Assembly (NCBI GenBank): GCA_905250025.1
Contig: CAJNOJ010000158.1
Location: 1 to 64,000, forward strand
DNA: 64,000 nt
Direction: 5' to 3'
Source: Adineta ricciae
Taxonomy: Eukaryota; Rotifera; Eurotatoria; Adinetida; Adinetidae
This document shows positions 48,365 to 59,133 of the stretch, piece by piece (positions within the stretch are counted from its first letter, which is position 1; each line of letters begins with the position of its first letter). Under the pieces are notes generated by a model that saw only the letters and a program-made list of their open reading frames with translations, was not told where the DNA came from and made no database searches. The translations under genes were made by a program, and so were the position numbers.

Positions 48365-50053
48365 TGCAGCAGAATAAATGGCCCTCTCTGTATTTTGCGA
48401 ATATCTTTCTTATAGTTCGACGTGAATACTTGAGTTTTTCCCAATAGATAGCCCGTGAAATTCTCTACAAGTCCTGAGTGAAAGAATTCTTCTAGAGAAT
48501 CATCTTAAAATTATACTAAGTCAATCTTACCATGCCCTAAATCAGTCTACTTTCAAATACGCATTTTATAAAACTAATCATTGTATTTCTTCTAGCTATG
48601 TTAAATAGCTACAAAAATCTGCTTTGATGTATGTCTATTGGATTTTTACACGCGCTTTTTTACATAAAATTGAAAAGAAGTTGTTTGAATAGAATTGCGA
48701 GTGTCTATCTGTCAGTCTTCCTAAAACGTGAGAAGGATTTATCGGTTCGTTCAGTTCTGAGTCTTAATCATTACAACAACAAATTTTGTATCATCCTATT
48801 CCCATCAAAACCAGAGAAGAAGCATTGTACTTCAATATGGTAATAAATCTGAATATATAACAATTGCTTATTTCGTGTGTTGAATTCAAAACTACAAGGA
48901 ACTCTAAAGTAATATCTTTTGAATGAAATTAGCGGGAAACAGAGGCCACACTTTTTCCAGCTAAATTGGCAATATATCGAAATGACGTTTCCATCTATTG
49001 ATAGAGCATTTCACGGACTAACGGGCGGGCCATAAATAATGAGGGTGTTAGCATTTTGATCATAACTTTTTATGTCTTCAATGTTTAGAGCGGCTTGTTG
49101 AATTAGATAATGCGCCTTGAAAGTCTCTACAAAATCATAATTAATTTCAATTTTATAGGATGTTAGGGAAATGCTGTAAGCGAATATTACTGGCAGCACA
49201 AAATGTACCTAACTTTCGAAGCAAACCAATTTTTTACGACCATTACGCATTTATATTTCTCTGGTTTGATTACAAAAAATTATATTAAAAGATGCCGCAC
49301 GAAAAGCTCTACAATCTACATAGGACGTTGTTCTATACGAACAGATAAAGTGTTTTTAAATTATGCAAAATCCTACGTGATCAAATTATTATGTTTCTTG
49401 CAAAATTGAAAATAAATTGTACTTCGCTTCAAAAATTAAAAGTCTATGTTTAGACGAAAGTTGACAATGCACCTTGTAGAGATTTTCATGCTGGATCTTA
49501 TACCGCACTCGTATTCCAAGAATAAATACACGATATTCGAAAATGATATACAACAGACTGACTAATCAAAGAACTTCTTCGATATTTGAAAGTTAAGTAC
49601 ATTTTGTGCTGCCATTAATATTAGCTTACAGCATTTCCCTAACATCCGATAGAATTGAAATTAATTATGATTTTGTAGAGACTTTCAAGGCGCATTATCT
49701 AATGGAACAAGCCGCTCTAAACATTGAAGACATAAAAAGTTATGATCAAAATGCTAACACCTTCATTATTTATGACCCACCCGTTATAAATTGCTCTAGC
49801 AATCTTTTCTCCATGTGAAAGAAGGAGCTATATAGAATGATAAGTTTAATCGATAGTGCTTTGAAAGTGGACTGATTTAGGGCATGGTAAGATTGACTTA
49901 GTATAATTTTAAGATGATTCTCTAGAAGAACTCTTTCCCTCAGGATTCGTAGAGAATTTCACGGGCTATCTATTGGGAAAGCCTCAAGTATTCACGGCGA
50001 ACTATAAGAAACATATTCGCAGAATACAGAGAGAGCCATTTATTCTGCCGCAC
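48365..50053. mobile_element. Fold-back element with long imperfect inverted repeats
   Basis: The left arm (48365-48595 and 48998-49220) is the reverse complement of the right arm (49578-49810 and 49830-50053). Outer ends read gcagcagaataaatgg on the left and ccatttattctgccgc on the right. The loop is about 49221-49577. The left arm holds an extra segment of about 400 bp (48600-48990) that the right arm lacks. Arms differ by roughly 10%. No transposase or reverse transcriptase frame is seen, so it is a non-autonomous fold-back or MITE-like element, or simply an inverted duplication. No convincing target-site duplication was found at the outer ends. Confidence 0.7.
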
Positions 50054-52456
50054 TCGTGAGCGCTTCACGCGGTATCTTTCGGCTTATTTTTTCATTAACA
50101 CAACCTATTCCAATGTATGAAATAAGAGCAAAATAGATTGTTCAACTTAACCAAACGTGCAAACAATTCTTCTCGTGTCCCTTTGAAAGAGGTGTATTTT
50201 TTCGATTAGAAACAAAGATAATCAATTCGAAATACTCAATTTTTGATACAACGAAATGAAATGTTATTTGAATCAGATGAATACATCATTGAAGAGACAA
50301 TTGATAATTCAATCTTATTTGAACAGCAGTGTAGCGCTTAATATGTAGATAAAAATAGGAGCTAACATGTGACATTTCGCTCCACGTAGTCAATATGGTA
50401 AGGATTCGTATTTAAATGAGCAATAAATCGTGTGTATAAGGGACAATAAGAGCTGAAGTATTATTCACTTGTGTTGGATATTTCTTTTCTTTTGTTACGA
50501 CACTGAAATATATTATTTTTTCTTCCTTCTGCACCTTTGCAATTTTCTAGATGCTGACTTATCCGTCAAAACCCTTCTCTCTTATTTTTTTTGAAACTTC
50601 CCATCCAACTTATGTGTATGTAACCTGCATCTTCTCAGATAAAGAGCGATGCACTTAATATCAGTTTAATTAGATTGAAGTCTCTCTTTATAATTACTTT
50701 CTTTACCTTCGCCCGGACTTTTTCTGTTATGGCTAAAATCTGAAATTCATATTGCTATTTGATAAATTATTTAGTGCTCATTTCTTAATGGAAAACTGCT
50801 CAAAAATATTTTGTGAAACTCACATATAGTTTTCAAAGAAAAATGAATGTGAGTTCGAAAGCCAAGAACTGTTGGGCCCCTACGCCCTTCTGAAGACTCA
50901 CCTTCCTATGAAGTCCTATATATTTGTGAGGAAATGATGAACTTTTTTAATAGATTTAATAACTCAGTGGAAGGAGAGCCCACGCTTGTCACCGCATCTA
51001 CATATTCACTCACTCACCCTCCGTTTCCACAAAATACAGATAACATCAGAAGGATTTTTACATTTGTTTAAGTGATCTTATGAGGGGCAAGGGCGTCCGG
51101 GCAACAAGACTAATATATCCTGTGATATCTCCTTCCCCTCGTACACCTTGAGGTTCATAAAATCAATATAGATAATGTTACCATGGAGATATATGAGATG
51201 GAGTAGCATGGCAAACATTTTTTTCATTAAAAAAAACGGCTACGTTCATGATCTTCCGTTATGACAGAGAATATGAGAGCGAATATAGACTGCCTCCATC
51301 CCAATAAATATCAGAATTAAGTAAAAACCTTTTGGTACTATTACATACACAGTCTTATTCTCTGTATTTCTTCTTTAGAGACGCGCTTGACTGTACACTC
51401 ATTTGCGTTAACGGTAAATCTCGTCATAATTAGTATCTAATCATATTGCAGACACGAGACACGAATATGAGTTTAATTTATTAATATTGTATCACCATTC
51501 GCATTCTCGTTCTCGAAAGATGGAAATCATGGAAATGTGAGTTCCATATTTTAGCCCAAAAATGGCTGCGTTGACAAGCTTGTTACTAATTCAAATTTTA
51601 GTTAATGCTCGCTCCTATATTTTTATCGCTCAAATAAATACATCTCTATGGTGAGCACACTTGGCGAACATCTGAAAACTAAGTAATAACCATAGAGGTT
51701 TTGATAAGAATTTGTGCGCTTATGCGGAGGTGCTACTTCAGCAAGTAGTTCACTGTGATATTTGTTATTCCTGTTAATTCCACTCAATCTGTATTAATCT
51801 GGCAAAGCTCTGATGCATAATTGGTTCGCACAGCATCTTTTCTTTTGTATCAAATCCTGTAATTTTCTAGATTGCTACCAGAACAGATCCTATTGTATAT
51901 GAGTTGTCAAGTCAGCATTTTTATACGTCATTGCATTATTTATCTTATTTAAAAGTAAGTGTTCAGATAAAAAGCAATCAGAAACACGTCAAGAAATGAA
52001 GTAATGACATATAAAGTTCACTGAAAAAGTGCTAGCACTTTTTAGGAGTTAGATGTACCTTGCGTTTTCCTCTGATGTTGTTCTATTAAAGATATTTTCA
52101 AGCATTTCGATTCTTCCTTTCGCAATACTTAGTTTGTCTCTATTTTTCGATCAAATTTTATTTTTTCTCGTCCTGCTGTAATCTATTACAGATACAACAT
52201 TTCTTTCTATTACTAACCGAAAACCTTTTTGGACGTTCTTTTTTCTAGACCGCAAAAATTCTACTATAATCGAAAAATCCACGAGATTCGCAATATTCTT
52301 CTCTCATTGCGATAGAATTCTTGGAACGAACACAAATTCCATGCTTTATATAACATTTTAATTCTCTACGAAGATATACTTAACAATTTTCACCTTTTCT
52401 AATTTATATCAACTTAATCTACACACATATCTGATCATTCTTTGTGTTTTGTGGAC
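50054..52456. other. Gene-less AT-rich part of the insertion
   Basis: 2.4 kb with no coding sequence that I can support on either strand and no match to the rest of the window. The last part should contain the GPCR promoter. Confidence 0.5.
52024..52043. repeat. Perfect 20-bp palindrome
   Basis: aaaaagtgctagcacttttt reads identically on both strands. It lies alone in gene-less sequence 414 bp upstream of the third GPCR. Confidence 0.9.
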
Positions 52457-53467
52457 ATGTCTTCGCTTTCTGAAACGCTCACATCTCTTCGACAAGCCAT
52501 CATTCGATATGGTTTCCCTATTTCCCTCACATTAGGCAACATCGGCAATCTCTTCATTATCTACATCTTCTGCCAAAAACAGTATCGACAAAACTCCTGT
52601 TCACTTTATCTAGTTGCTGCTGCTATATCTAGTATCATTGGCATCAACTGGGGTATCGGTACTAATATGTATGCTCTCTATCAACCACCCGATCCATTCG
52701 GTCAGTCGCTTTTTCTTTGTCGACTTCGTGGTTTTCTACTGCAAAGTTCATCGTTTCTATACAAGACAATGATTTCGCTTGGATGTATCGATCGATTCGC
52801 AGTGACATCATCTCGAGTTCGTATACGTGAATTCAGCAAACCACGTGTTGCACTCAAAGTCATCTTCGGGATGACACTCTTGTGCATGATCATCTCCATA
52901 CATCTTCCAATCTTTGAAGTCATTGACAACAATCGATGCATAATCGTCGGAACGTATGCACTGGTTTTTAGTATTTATCAGATCTGTAGTTTCGGGCTAC
53001 TTTTTCCAGCTTCTCAGATATGTTTCTGTTTGCTGATCGTGAAGAACTTGAGAAGCGTCCGTAATCGTGTTCAACCAGTGGCAGAAGTGAATAACGTGCC
53101 ACCGAGCGGTCTATCGAAGCGCGACACTACTTTGATTAAACTTGTGATGGTTGAAATTATCGTCGGTGTGGTCCTGACAACTCTGTACCCATTGGTAATT
53201 CTATACACCGCGCTGACGGGCAACGTGATGAACAAAAGTGCAGATCGCATTGCAATCGAGTCGTTTGTCTCTTTTTTCTCAATGATTGTTCTACATTACC
53301 TAAATTACTGCGTTACTTTTTACGTTTATTGTGTCGCATCGAAAGCTTTTCGAGAATCATTGAAAAAGTCTGTTTTAAGAATGGTCAAACGTCCAAAACG
53401 GGAGCAGTCAAATTCTACAGCTCTTTCGACCGGAATAAGAAGAAGAATGGAAAATATCCTCTCTTAA
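52457..53467 (+). CDS. Rhodopsin-like GPCR, third copy, inverted, inside the insertion
   Basis: Single exon, 336 residues. From the ATG to about residue 290 it is nearly identical to the receptor at 43856-44806 but on the opposite strand. Homology starts at the ATG: upstream sequences are unrelated. At the 3' end it diverges after about residue 300 and carries a longer, basic C-terminal tail (MVKRPKREQSNSTALSTGIR and onward). Motifs are the same: CIDRFAVTSSR at the end of helix 3 and VLHYLNYCVTFYVYC in helix 7. It is intact and probably functional. Because similarity is limited to the coding region, this looks like an older paralogue or a gene converted from its neighbour rather than a plain inverted duplication. 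Confidence 0.87.
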   Translation: MSSLSETLTSLRQAIIRYGFPISLTLGNIGNLFIIYIFCQKQYRQNSCSLYLVAAAISSIIGINWGIGTNMYALYQPPDPFGQSLFLCRLRGFLLQSSSFLYKTMISLGCIDRFAVTSSRVRIREFSKPRVALKVIFGMTLLCMIISIHLPIFEVIDNNRCIIVGTYALVFSIYQICSFGLLFPASQICFCLLIVKNLRSVRNRVQPVAEVNNVPPSGLSKRDTTLIKLVMVEIIVGVVLTTLYPLVILYTALTGNVMNKSADRIAIESFVSFFSMIVLHYLNYCVTFYVYCVASKAFRESLKKSVLRMVKRPKREQSNSTALSTGIRRRMENILS

Positions 53468-54129
53468 GTACTTTGCACGATTTCACGGTCGATCATATGG
53501 ATCGTCTATTATTTCATGTTGTAAAATTACTTGTTTGAATTTTTCAATCTAAGGTAGTTGTGCAACTTTTTCGTGAACCCTCTGTGGCTTTTCGTATCTA
53601 TTTGCTCAAATAAAATTGTTCATTATGAAAATATAATTTTGTCGTGTGGATCAGTGTGCTGGAATCAAACTTCAATCTCAAATAAGATGCATTTATGGAG
53701 ATTAAGAAACAATCGCTACTTGGTTTTAGCAGTGGTATCCATAAGTTTTGTTTTCTTCTTATGTCTTTAACTTTCTATTGAAACTTATCTTAATCCTTGG
53801 TCGTTAGTTCGCCAAGAATAGCATTCAAAGATTGATTTTTTAAAGTTTCCATGTGATTTTGATATATATGAAACGACGGATGGACATAACGCTTGATATT
53901 TTGTGGAACTCACTAACAACAATGAAGTATCACCTACTATATAGAGAATCACATGAAACTTATTTTCTTGTGAGGTAAAAACTATTGTCAGTCGGTGATT
54001 TTCTCCATCATTCCGAGAACTGTATGCTAGTCGCGAGAATATCACTCAATCTTATGGCAACATTAGTAGAATAATAGAAAATACATCCTGCTCCTTAATT
54101 TTATACATTTCGGAACAGAATGAGTGCCG
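53468..54129. other. Right end of the insertion, no gene
   Basis: AT-rich spacer following the GPCR. It includes probable GPCR 3' untranslated sequence (aataaaattg near 53609). No supported coding sequence. Confidence 0.4.
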
Positions 54130-54558
54130 GAGTGTACTAGTGAATCATCGATCCTTTGTTACACATTATCTTTCCATAATAATGCTTATTCTCGACAACT
54201 ATCGCTTCTGTTCTCTACAAATGTGCCTTGCTCTCTCATTTTATCTACCTCTTATAAAACAGATGACGTTTAGAGAACGTGCGAATAATGACTACTCGTC
54301 AAATAAAATTCTCGAAAGCTGTACCACCGAATATCTCTGATAGCAGTTCTGCTCTTTCGTGTAACATTCAAAACGAATCCTCTCAGTCGCAATCAAATTC
54401 AACTGTAGTGGTCAAGTCTGGTGGTCCGTCGAAACTTGTGACAATAATCACAAAGTATCCCTTTACTTTCGCGGCTCTTCTAGTCACGTGTATTTCCGTA
54501 TTATGTGCAGCAATTGTATGCATTGTTATTCTCACTCACAATTCACCAATTGATGAGT
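54130..54558 (+). repeat. 429-bp direct repeat, right unit
   Basis: Right-hand partner of 47662-48090. It continues without break into the complete NHL gene, so this unit sits in the ancestral position. Confidence 0.9.
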
Positions 54559-55620
54559 CTTCTTTAATGAACGTTACAGAAGAATTGTTGAGCTCGAATA
54601 TTACACTAACGGAGATAACAACGGCTACCACTGGTATGCTCTAGAATAGAGTCCTTTTTCTGATTTAATTTTGAAATACTCTTAAAGGCAAAGCATATTC
54701 TCTTCTTCTATATAGAAAGAAAACTCAACAAATGGAAACAGAATGCAACGACTGTCGCTGGAGGAAATGGAAGCGGAGGAGAACTCAATGAACTCGCTTA
54801 TCCTTCCGGAATCTTTATTGATCAAAACGATGATATGTTGATTGCTGATTTTAGGAATCATCGAGTTGTACGATGGAAACTACATGAAAACGGAGGAGTA
54901 GTTGTTGTAGGCGGGAACGGAAAAGGAAATGGAACTAATCAATTGAATGAACCATCCTGTGTGATTGTGGATCAATATAATAATTCTTTGATCATTTGCG
55001 ACTCTGGAAACAAACGAGTGGTTCGATGGTTCAGTGGAACTCAACACAAAACTATCATTCAAAATGTCGATTGTTTTGGTTTAGCAGTAGATAAATACGG
55101 ATATCTTTATGTTCCTAATCCCAGGAAGAGTGAAGTTAGAAGATGGAAAATAGCAGAAGAAATTGGAGAAGAAGAAGGAGTAGTAGTTGCTGGAGGACAC
55201 GGATATGGAGACAATCTTAACCAATTCAAGAGTCCCGGGTTTGCTTTTGTTGACGATGAACAAGCAGTGTATGTAACAGACCAACAGGCACATCGTGTAA
55301 TGAAATGGAGGAAAGGCGTTGATGAAGGAATTGTTGTTGCAGGTGGAGACAATTGGGGAAATGATCTGAATCAATTGGCTCGTCCTATGGGAATAGTTGT
55401 TGATCATTTTGGCCAAATCTATGTTGCTGACGAAGAAAATAATCGAATAATACGTTGGAGTGAAGGGAGTCGACAAGGTGAAATAATTGTTGGTGGAAAT
55501 GGAAAAGGAGCAGAATCGAATCAGTTTGCTTATTCTAAAGATTTAGCATTCGATACTGGAGGAAATCTATATGTCGCAGATGTGGGAAATAATCGAATTC
55601 AGAGATTTGATTTAATTTGA
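54288..55620 (+). CDS. Membrane-anchored NHL-repeat protein, copy 2
   Basis: Exons 54288-54633 and 54716-55620 (82-nt intron) give 416 residues, one more than copy 1 because of an extra Glu (EEEGVVVAGG). The head, the single helix (FTFAALLVTCISVLCAAIVC), the Ser/Thr stalk and the six NHL blades are all kept. Differences from copy 1 are scattered and conservative, such as NHRIVRW/NHRVVRW and DKNEG/HENGG. No stops are seen. The gene remains intact although a fragment of its own 5' end lies 6 kb upstream. Confidence 0.88.
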
Positions 55621-55816
55621 AATAAATTTCCGAAATGAAGATCTATTTTGATAGTTACACTGAAGCATTTTGCGATAGAAAGATCGCGTAATCATAGCAA
55701 AAATATGGAACACTTGTTTTATTTTGTCTTTATCTAATTATATGCCGACCTGGCCGAGCACGGGCGATATCGGCTGACACTTCAGCTGTTATGCTAAAAT
55801 AAACGAGCCATCGACA
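55621..55816. other. Shortened spacer between convergent NHL genes
   Basis: Matches 8074-8250 of copy 1 and then jumps to the small relic; about 300 bp of copy 1 sequence is absent here. Confidence 0.5.
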
Positions 55817-56036
55817 ATGGTCATTCTTTCGTTTAACGTCAGTTTGAGAGGTAATAGCGCAAGGATGCAAGCCGAATATCGGGACATGCCTGAACTATTT
55901 CGATCGAATCTTGTAAGTATAAATGATTGGAACATCATTTCATTTGTTTTGTTTTTTATCTTGGTATAGGTAAACGGTACGTATCGATGTTTTATTGATC
56001 GAATTGTCAGATCTTGCACGTCATCGTCATTTATTT
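55817..56036 (+). pseudogene. Small coding relic, copy 2 (frameshifted)
   Basis: The first exon (55817-55912, starting MVILSFNVSLRGNSAR) and the GT-AG intron correspond to copy 1 at 8517. The second exon from 55970 has lost about 28 bp, changing the frame after VNGTYRCFIDRI. Family not recognised. Confidence 0.35.
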
Positions 56037-56055
56037 CGATTCTAACAAAAAAAAG

Positions 56056-57425
56056 CTAACATTGTTCATCACGAATTAAAGTAAATCTTTGTATTCGATG
56101 ATTTGCTGAATCAGTGACGTACAGATTTCCTTCGGCATCAAACGATACATCCATAGGGCAACTTAATTGATCCGATTTCTCTCCTGTACCATTTCCACCA
56201 ACAATAGTTTCGCCCTCTGTCTGACCTTCACGCCAACGGCTAATTCGATGATTCCCATGATCCGCAACGTAAATTTGCCCAAATCGATCTACGATCAGTC
56301 CCTCAGGACTATTAAGCTGATTCAGATTACTTCCTTCCCCGTTTCCACCAGCGACAAGCACGCCTTCCTTCGCACCTTTCAACCATTTCATGATACGATT
56401 GTTCTCATTATCGGAAATATAAACCGATTGTTCATCATCCACATAGATGTAAGTAGGACAATTGAATTGATTCAGTTGATTTCCTTCACCGTTACCTCCA
56501 GCTACTAATTCACTTTTCTCTTCGCCAATTTTCCATTTTCTCACTTCATTGTTGATAAAATCTGAAACATAAAGGAACCCGTGTTTATCCAATGCTAAAC
56601 CCCAACAGTTGATGTCTTCGATAAGAATTTCCTCTTCGTCTTGATTCCACCACGAAATCAACCGACTGATTCCTTCACCCTGGTCTAAAGGCCATCGAAG
56701 TACTCGTCTGTTTCCTGTATCGGCAATAATCAATGAATCGTTCTCTTCATCAACAATCACATCTACTGGTTTGTCTAATTGATCAATTTCTGGACCTTTT
56801 CCATTACCACCGGCAACGACTTTCCAATCATTTTTATTCAATTTTCGTGTAAGTATACGATGATTCCACGTATCAGCAATGTATATATTTTTGTTTTTAT
56901 CAATGCATATTCCTTGAGGACGGTCGAGTTGTTGTAGTCCGCTGCCTTGTTCATCTCGTATAGTGATCGTCTTTCCATTCTCTTTCCACTTATTCGGTGT
57001 GATTTCTAAACAAAATACTTTTGATCAGAATACAATCTTTTCGTTGTTTCAGTACTTTGGGCGAACTGCAGGGAGATTTTCTTGATAAATTCTGGTGAAT
57101 CCTCTTCTCGAATGGAAACTATCGATGGAGAGCAAAATTCTTTCGTAATACCGTCGATTTGTTTTCTTAAATACTCTAAACTAACTCCATCGGATCCATC
57201 GCCATGTCGAATTCGTTTGAAATCCTTCAGTTTCGTTTCGATATTCGACATAACGCTCGTCGTATATTTCATCAGTTGCTCTCGACATTCACGTGCTGTT
57301 CGCTGGATGGTTTCGATGGAATTTCGCTCCCACTCGTCAATTTGTTTCATCAACGGTTCAGTAAAATTTAATTTTGAACCGTCTTGACAAGCATCCATGA
57401 CGTTGCGCGTGCGATCATGCGCCAT
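56056..57425 (-). CDS. Coiled-coil NHL-repeat protein, copy 2
   Basis: Exons 57056-57425 and 56056-57005 with a 50-nt intron encode 439 residues, the same length as copy 1. The coiled-coil region has a few changes (LNNFKRI/LKDFKRI, RQQIDGV/RKQIDGI) and the propeller is almost unchanged (VQGET/TEGET, SVNRR/SANHR). The donor is gtactg here and gtattg in copy 1, both working GT sites. No disabling change seen. Confidence 0.88.
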
Positions 57426-58450
57426 TGATGGAGAAAGAAATTTTTTGAAAAAACAATACTTCTATTACCTTGAGTTGTTTCAACATCAAGAACAACACAT
57501 TAGATGGATAGAGAAAAAAGCTTTACTCCGCATTCTGTGATTGAATTTTCGTCATTGTCATCAACGACATCTATCCGGAATGAACAAAGCACATGCTTCT
57601 GCCTCTGGAAATGATTTCCTCCTGTACATCACATAGGCTACGAAAGTTGATTTTCTACGAGCCATGATTTGCTAATGGTCTTGACCAGTCAGCCATTCAT
57701 CCATTGGCTAACATAACACATTTATTAATTACAGTGGAATATGAATCCCACTTACCAAATACCCTGAAACTAACGCCGAATTTGGAAAGTTGGAATTTCC
57801 GACTTGTTTGTACGATGGTTATCCGGATTTTCAGAATTTAGAGGCATCTTGGAATCTATTCGAAGGTCAATTACATCAACGCTCCTAGTGAATTTTCAAA
57901 TTTTCGATCAATTTCAAGGTTTGGTAAAGATTTGCGTTGCTTTACAGTCGTTTCAATACAAGATTTTCACGAATGATCACCCTAATAAAAACTTTCTGAA
58001 TATCAAACAACTGTCGAATTCTTGGTACACGATGTTCACATATCCCCAGCTTTAACTTTTCCATTCTCAAGGCAAACGAAGAAACCGAGAATGTGAACTT
58101 TCTTCAATGTTAACATCAGATCGATTATTGATGTGCGAAAATACTTCGTCTCGACTTAGACACCTTAAGAGCATTCATTGTCGGTATTCAGCTGAGATTG
58201 ATGGGTTCATGTTCAAAGTAGTCGATCTCTCATCATATCTGACAGATTTAACAATTTGGAGTTGCAATGAAATACTTTTGATCGAAAATTTTCTCGAAAT
58301 TAAAGCGATTATATTGTCCTTCTACTCATCGAGCAGATTCTTCTGCTGTGGATCTACTTCGACACGTTTTCATTCATATCAGATGTCATTTTACTAGAAG
58401 ATCTATTTCCGAAATAAAAAGCGCGCAATGAAGGATGAGAACGCACAACT
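57426..58450 (+). pseudogene. Degenerate coding-like region, copy 2
   Basis: Counterpart of 10305-11378. Coding-like pieces occur in several frames (FQNLEASWNLFEGQLHQRS, FDQFQGLVKICVALQSFQYK, LTSDRLLMCENTSSRLRHLK). It keeps about 60 bp around 58200-58240 that copy 1 lacks. Not translatable as one protein in either copy. Family unresolved. Confidence 0.4.
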
Positions 58451-58513
58451 ACTATGTCACATCCACTCTAGTTCTTTATTATGAATCTTTTGATACTATA
58501 TCACAGCAAAACT

Positions 58514-59004
58514 TTATTTGAAAAGCTTTGTTTTCACACGTTGAACAACGGACAACGAACGAGTAATAACTGACGCTAGCCATGGCGTTAACATTAAACT
58601 TAATCCAATGCGTAGAGGAAGTAGAAGTTTAACGATTGCGTATGTCATTGAGAGATTGACTAGGACCATCGATGATTCATCTAGCGGTTCGAAACCATAC
58701 CGAGTGCGCACACGATTGATCTTCTTGTTTCCTTCTGAAAGAACGAAACGAGATTTTGTGTTGTACAGATAGAAACAATTTCACCTTGGATATATTCGAT
58801 TGGAATAGGAAGGTATTCTCCGATGCGTAGCCATTTCAACGGAAAGTAGATCAATGGAAATGGAAGAATGGCGGTCACTTCATGGAGGATAGCAAATGCG
58901 GTGATATGAGATGCCGGACGGTCTTTCAATTGATTAAGATATTTTCTCCAACCACGTTGACTACTGTTTATTGTTGATAATCGACGAAAAAATAATCGCT
59001 GCAT
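58514..59004 (-). CDS. FLILHELTA/MRX11-family protein, copy 2
   Basis: Exons 58785-59004 and 58514-58734 give 146 residues. Compared with copy 1 only two residues near the start change (LVFRR/LFFRR and TINNS/TINSS). The signature AFAILHEVTAILPF, the basic N-terminus and the 50-nt intron are unchanged. Such low protein change against diverged flanks points to purifying selection on both copies. Confidence 0.75.
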
Positions 59005-59133
59005 CTGAAAACTAAAGAATATATTCTTTTATGAGTTTTATCACTATATCAAGTAGTCTTTTATGGTTTGCAAGATCAGCTATCACTCTATATATGATAT
59101 TCAATACTTCTCCAAGCATGATCATTCGCCGGC

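Noticed and set aside
47662-54558. Long terminal repeats of an LTR retrotransposon
   Set aside because: The 429-bp direct repeats are the host NHL gene's 5' region, single-copy in the other block. No gag or reverse transcriptase frame lies between them.
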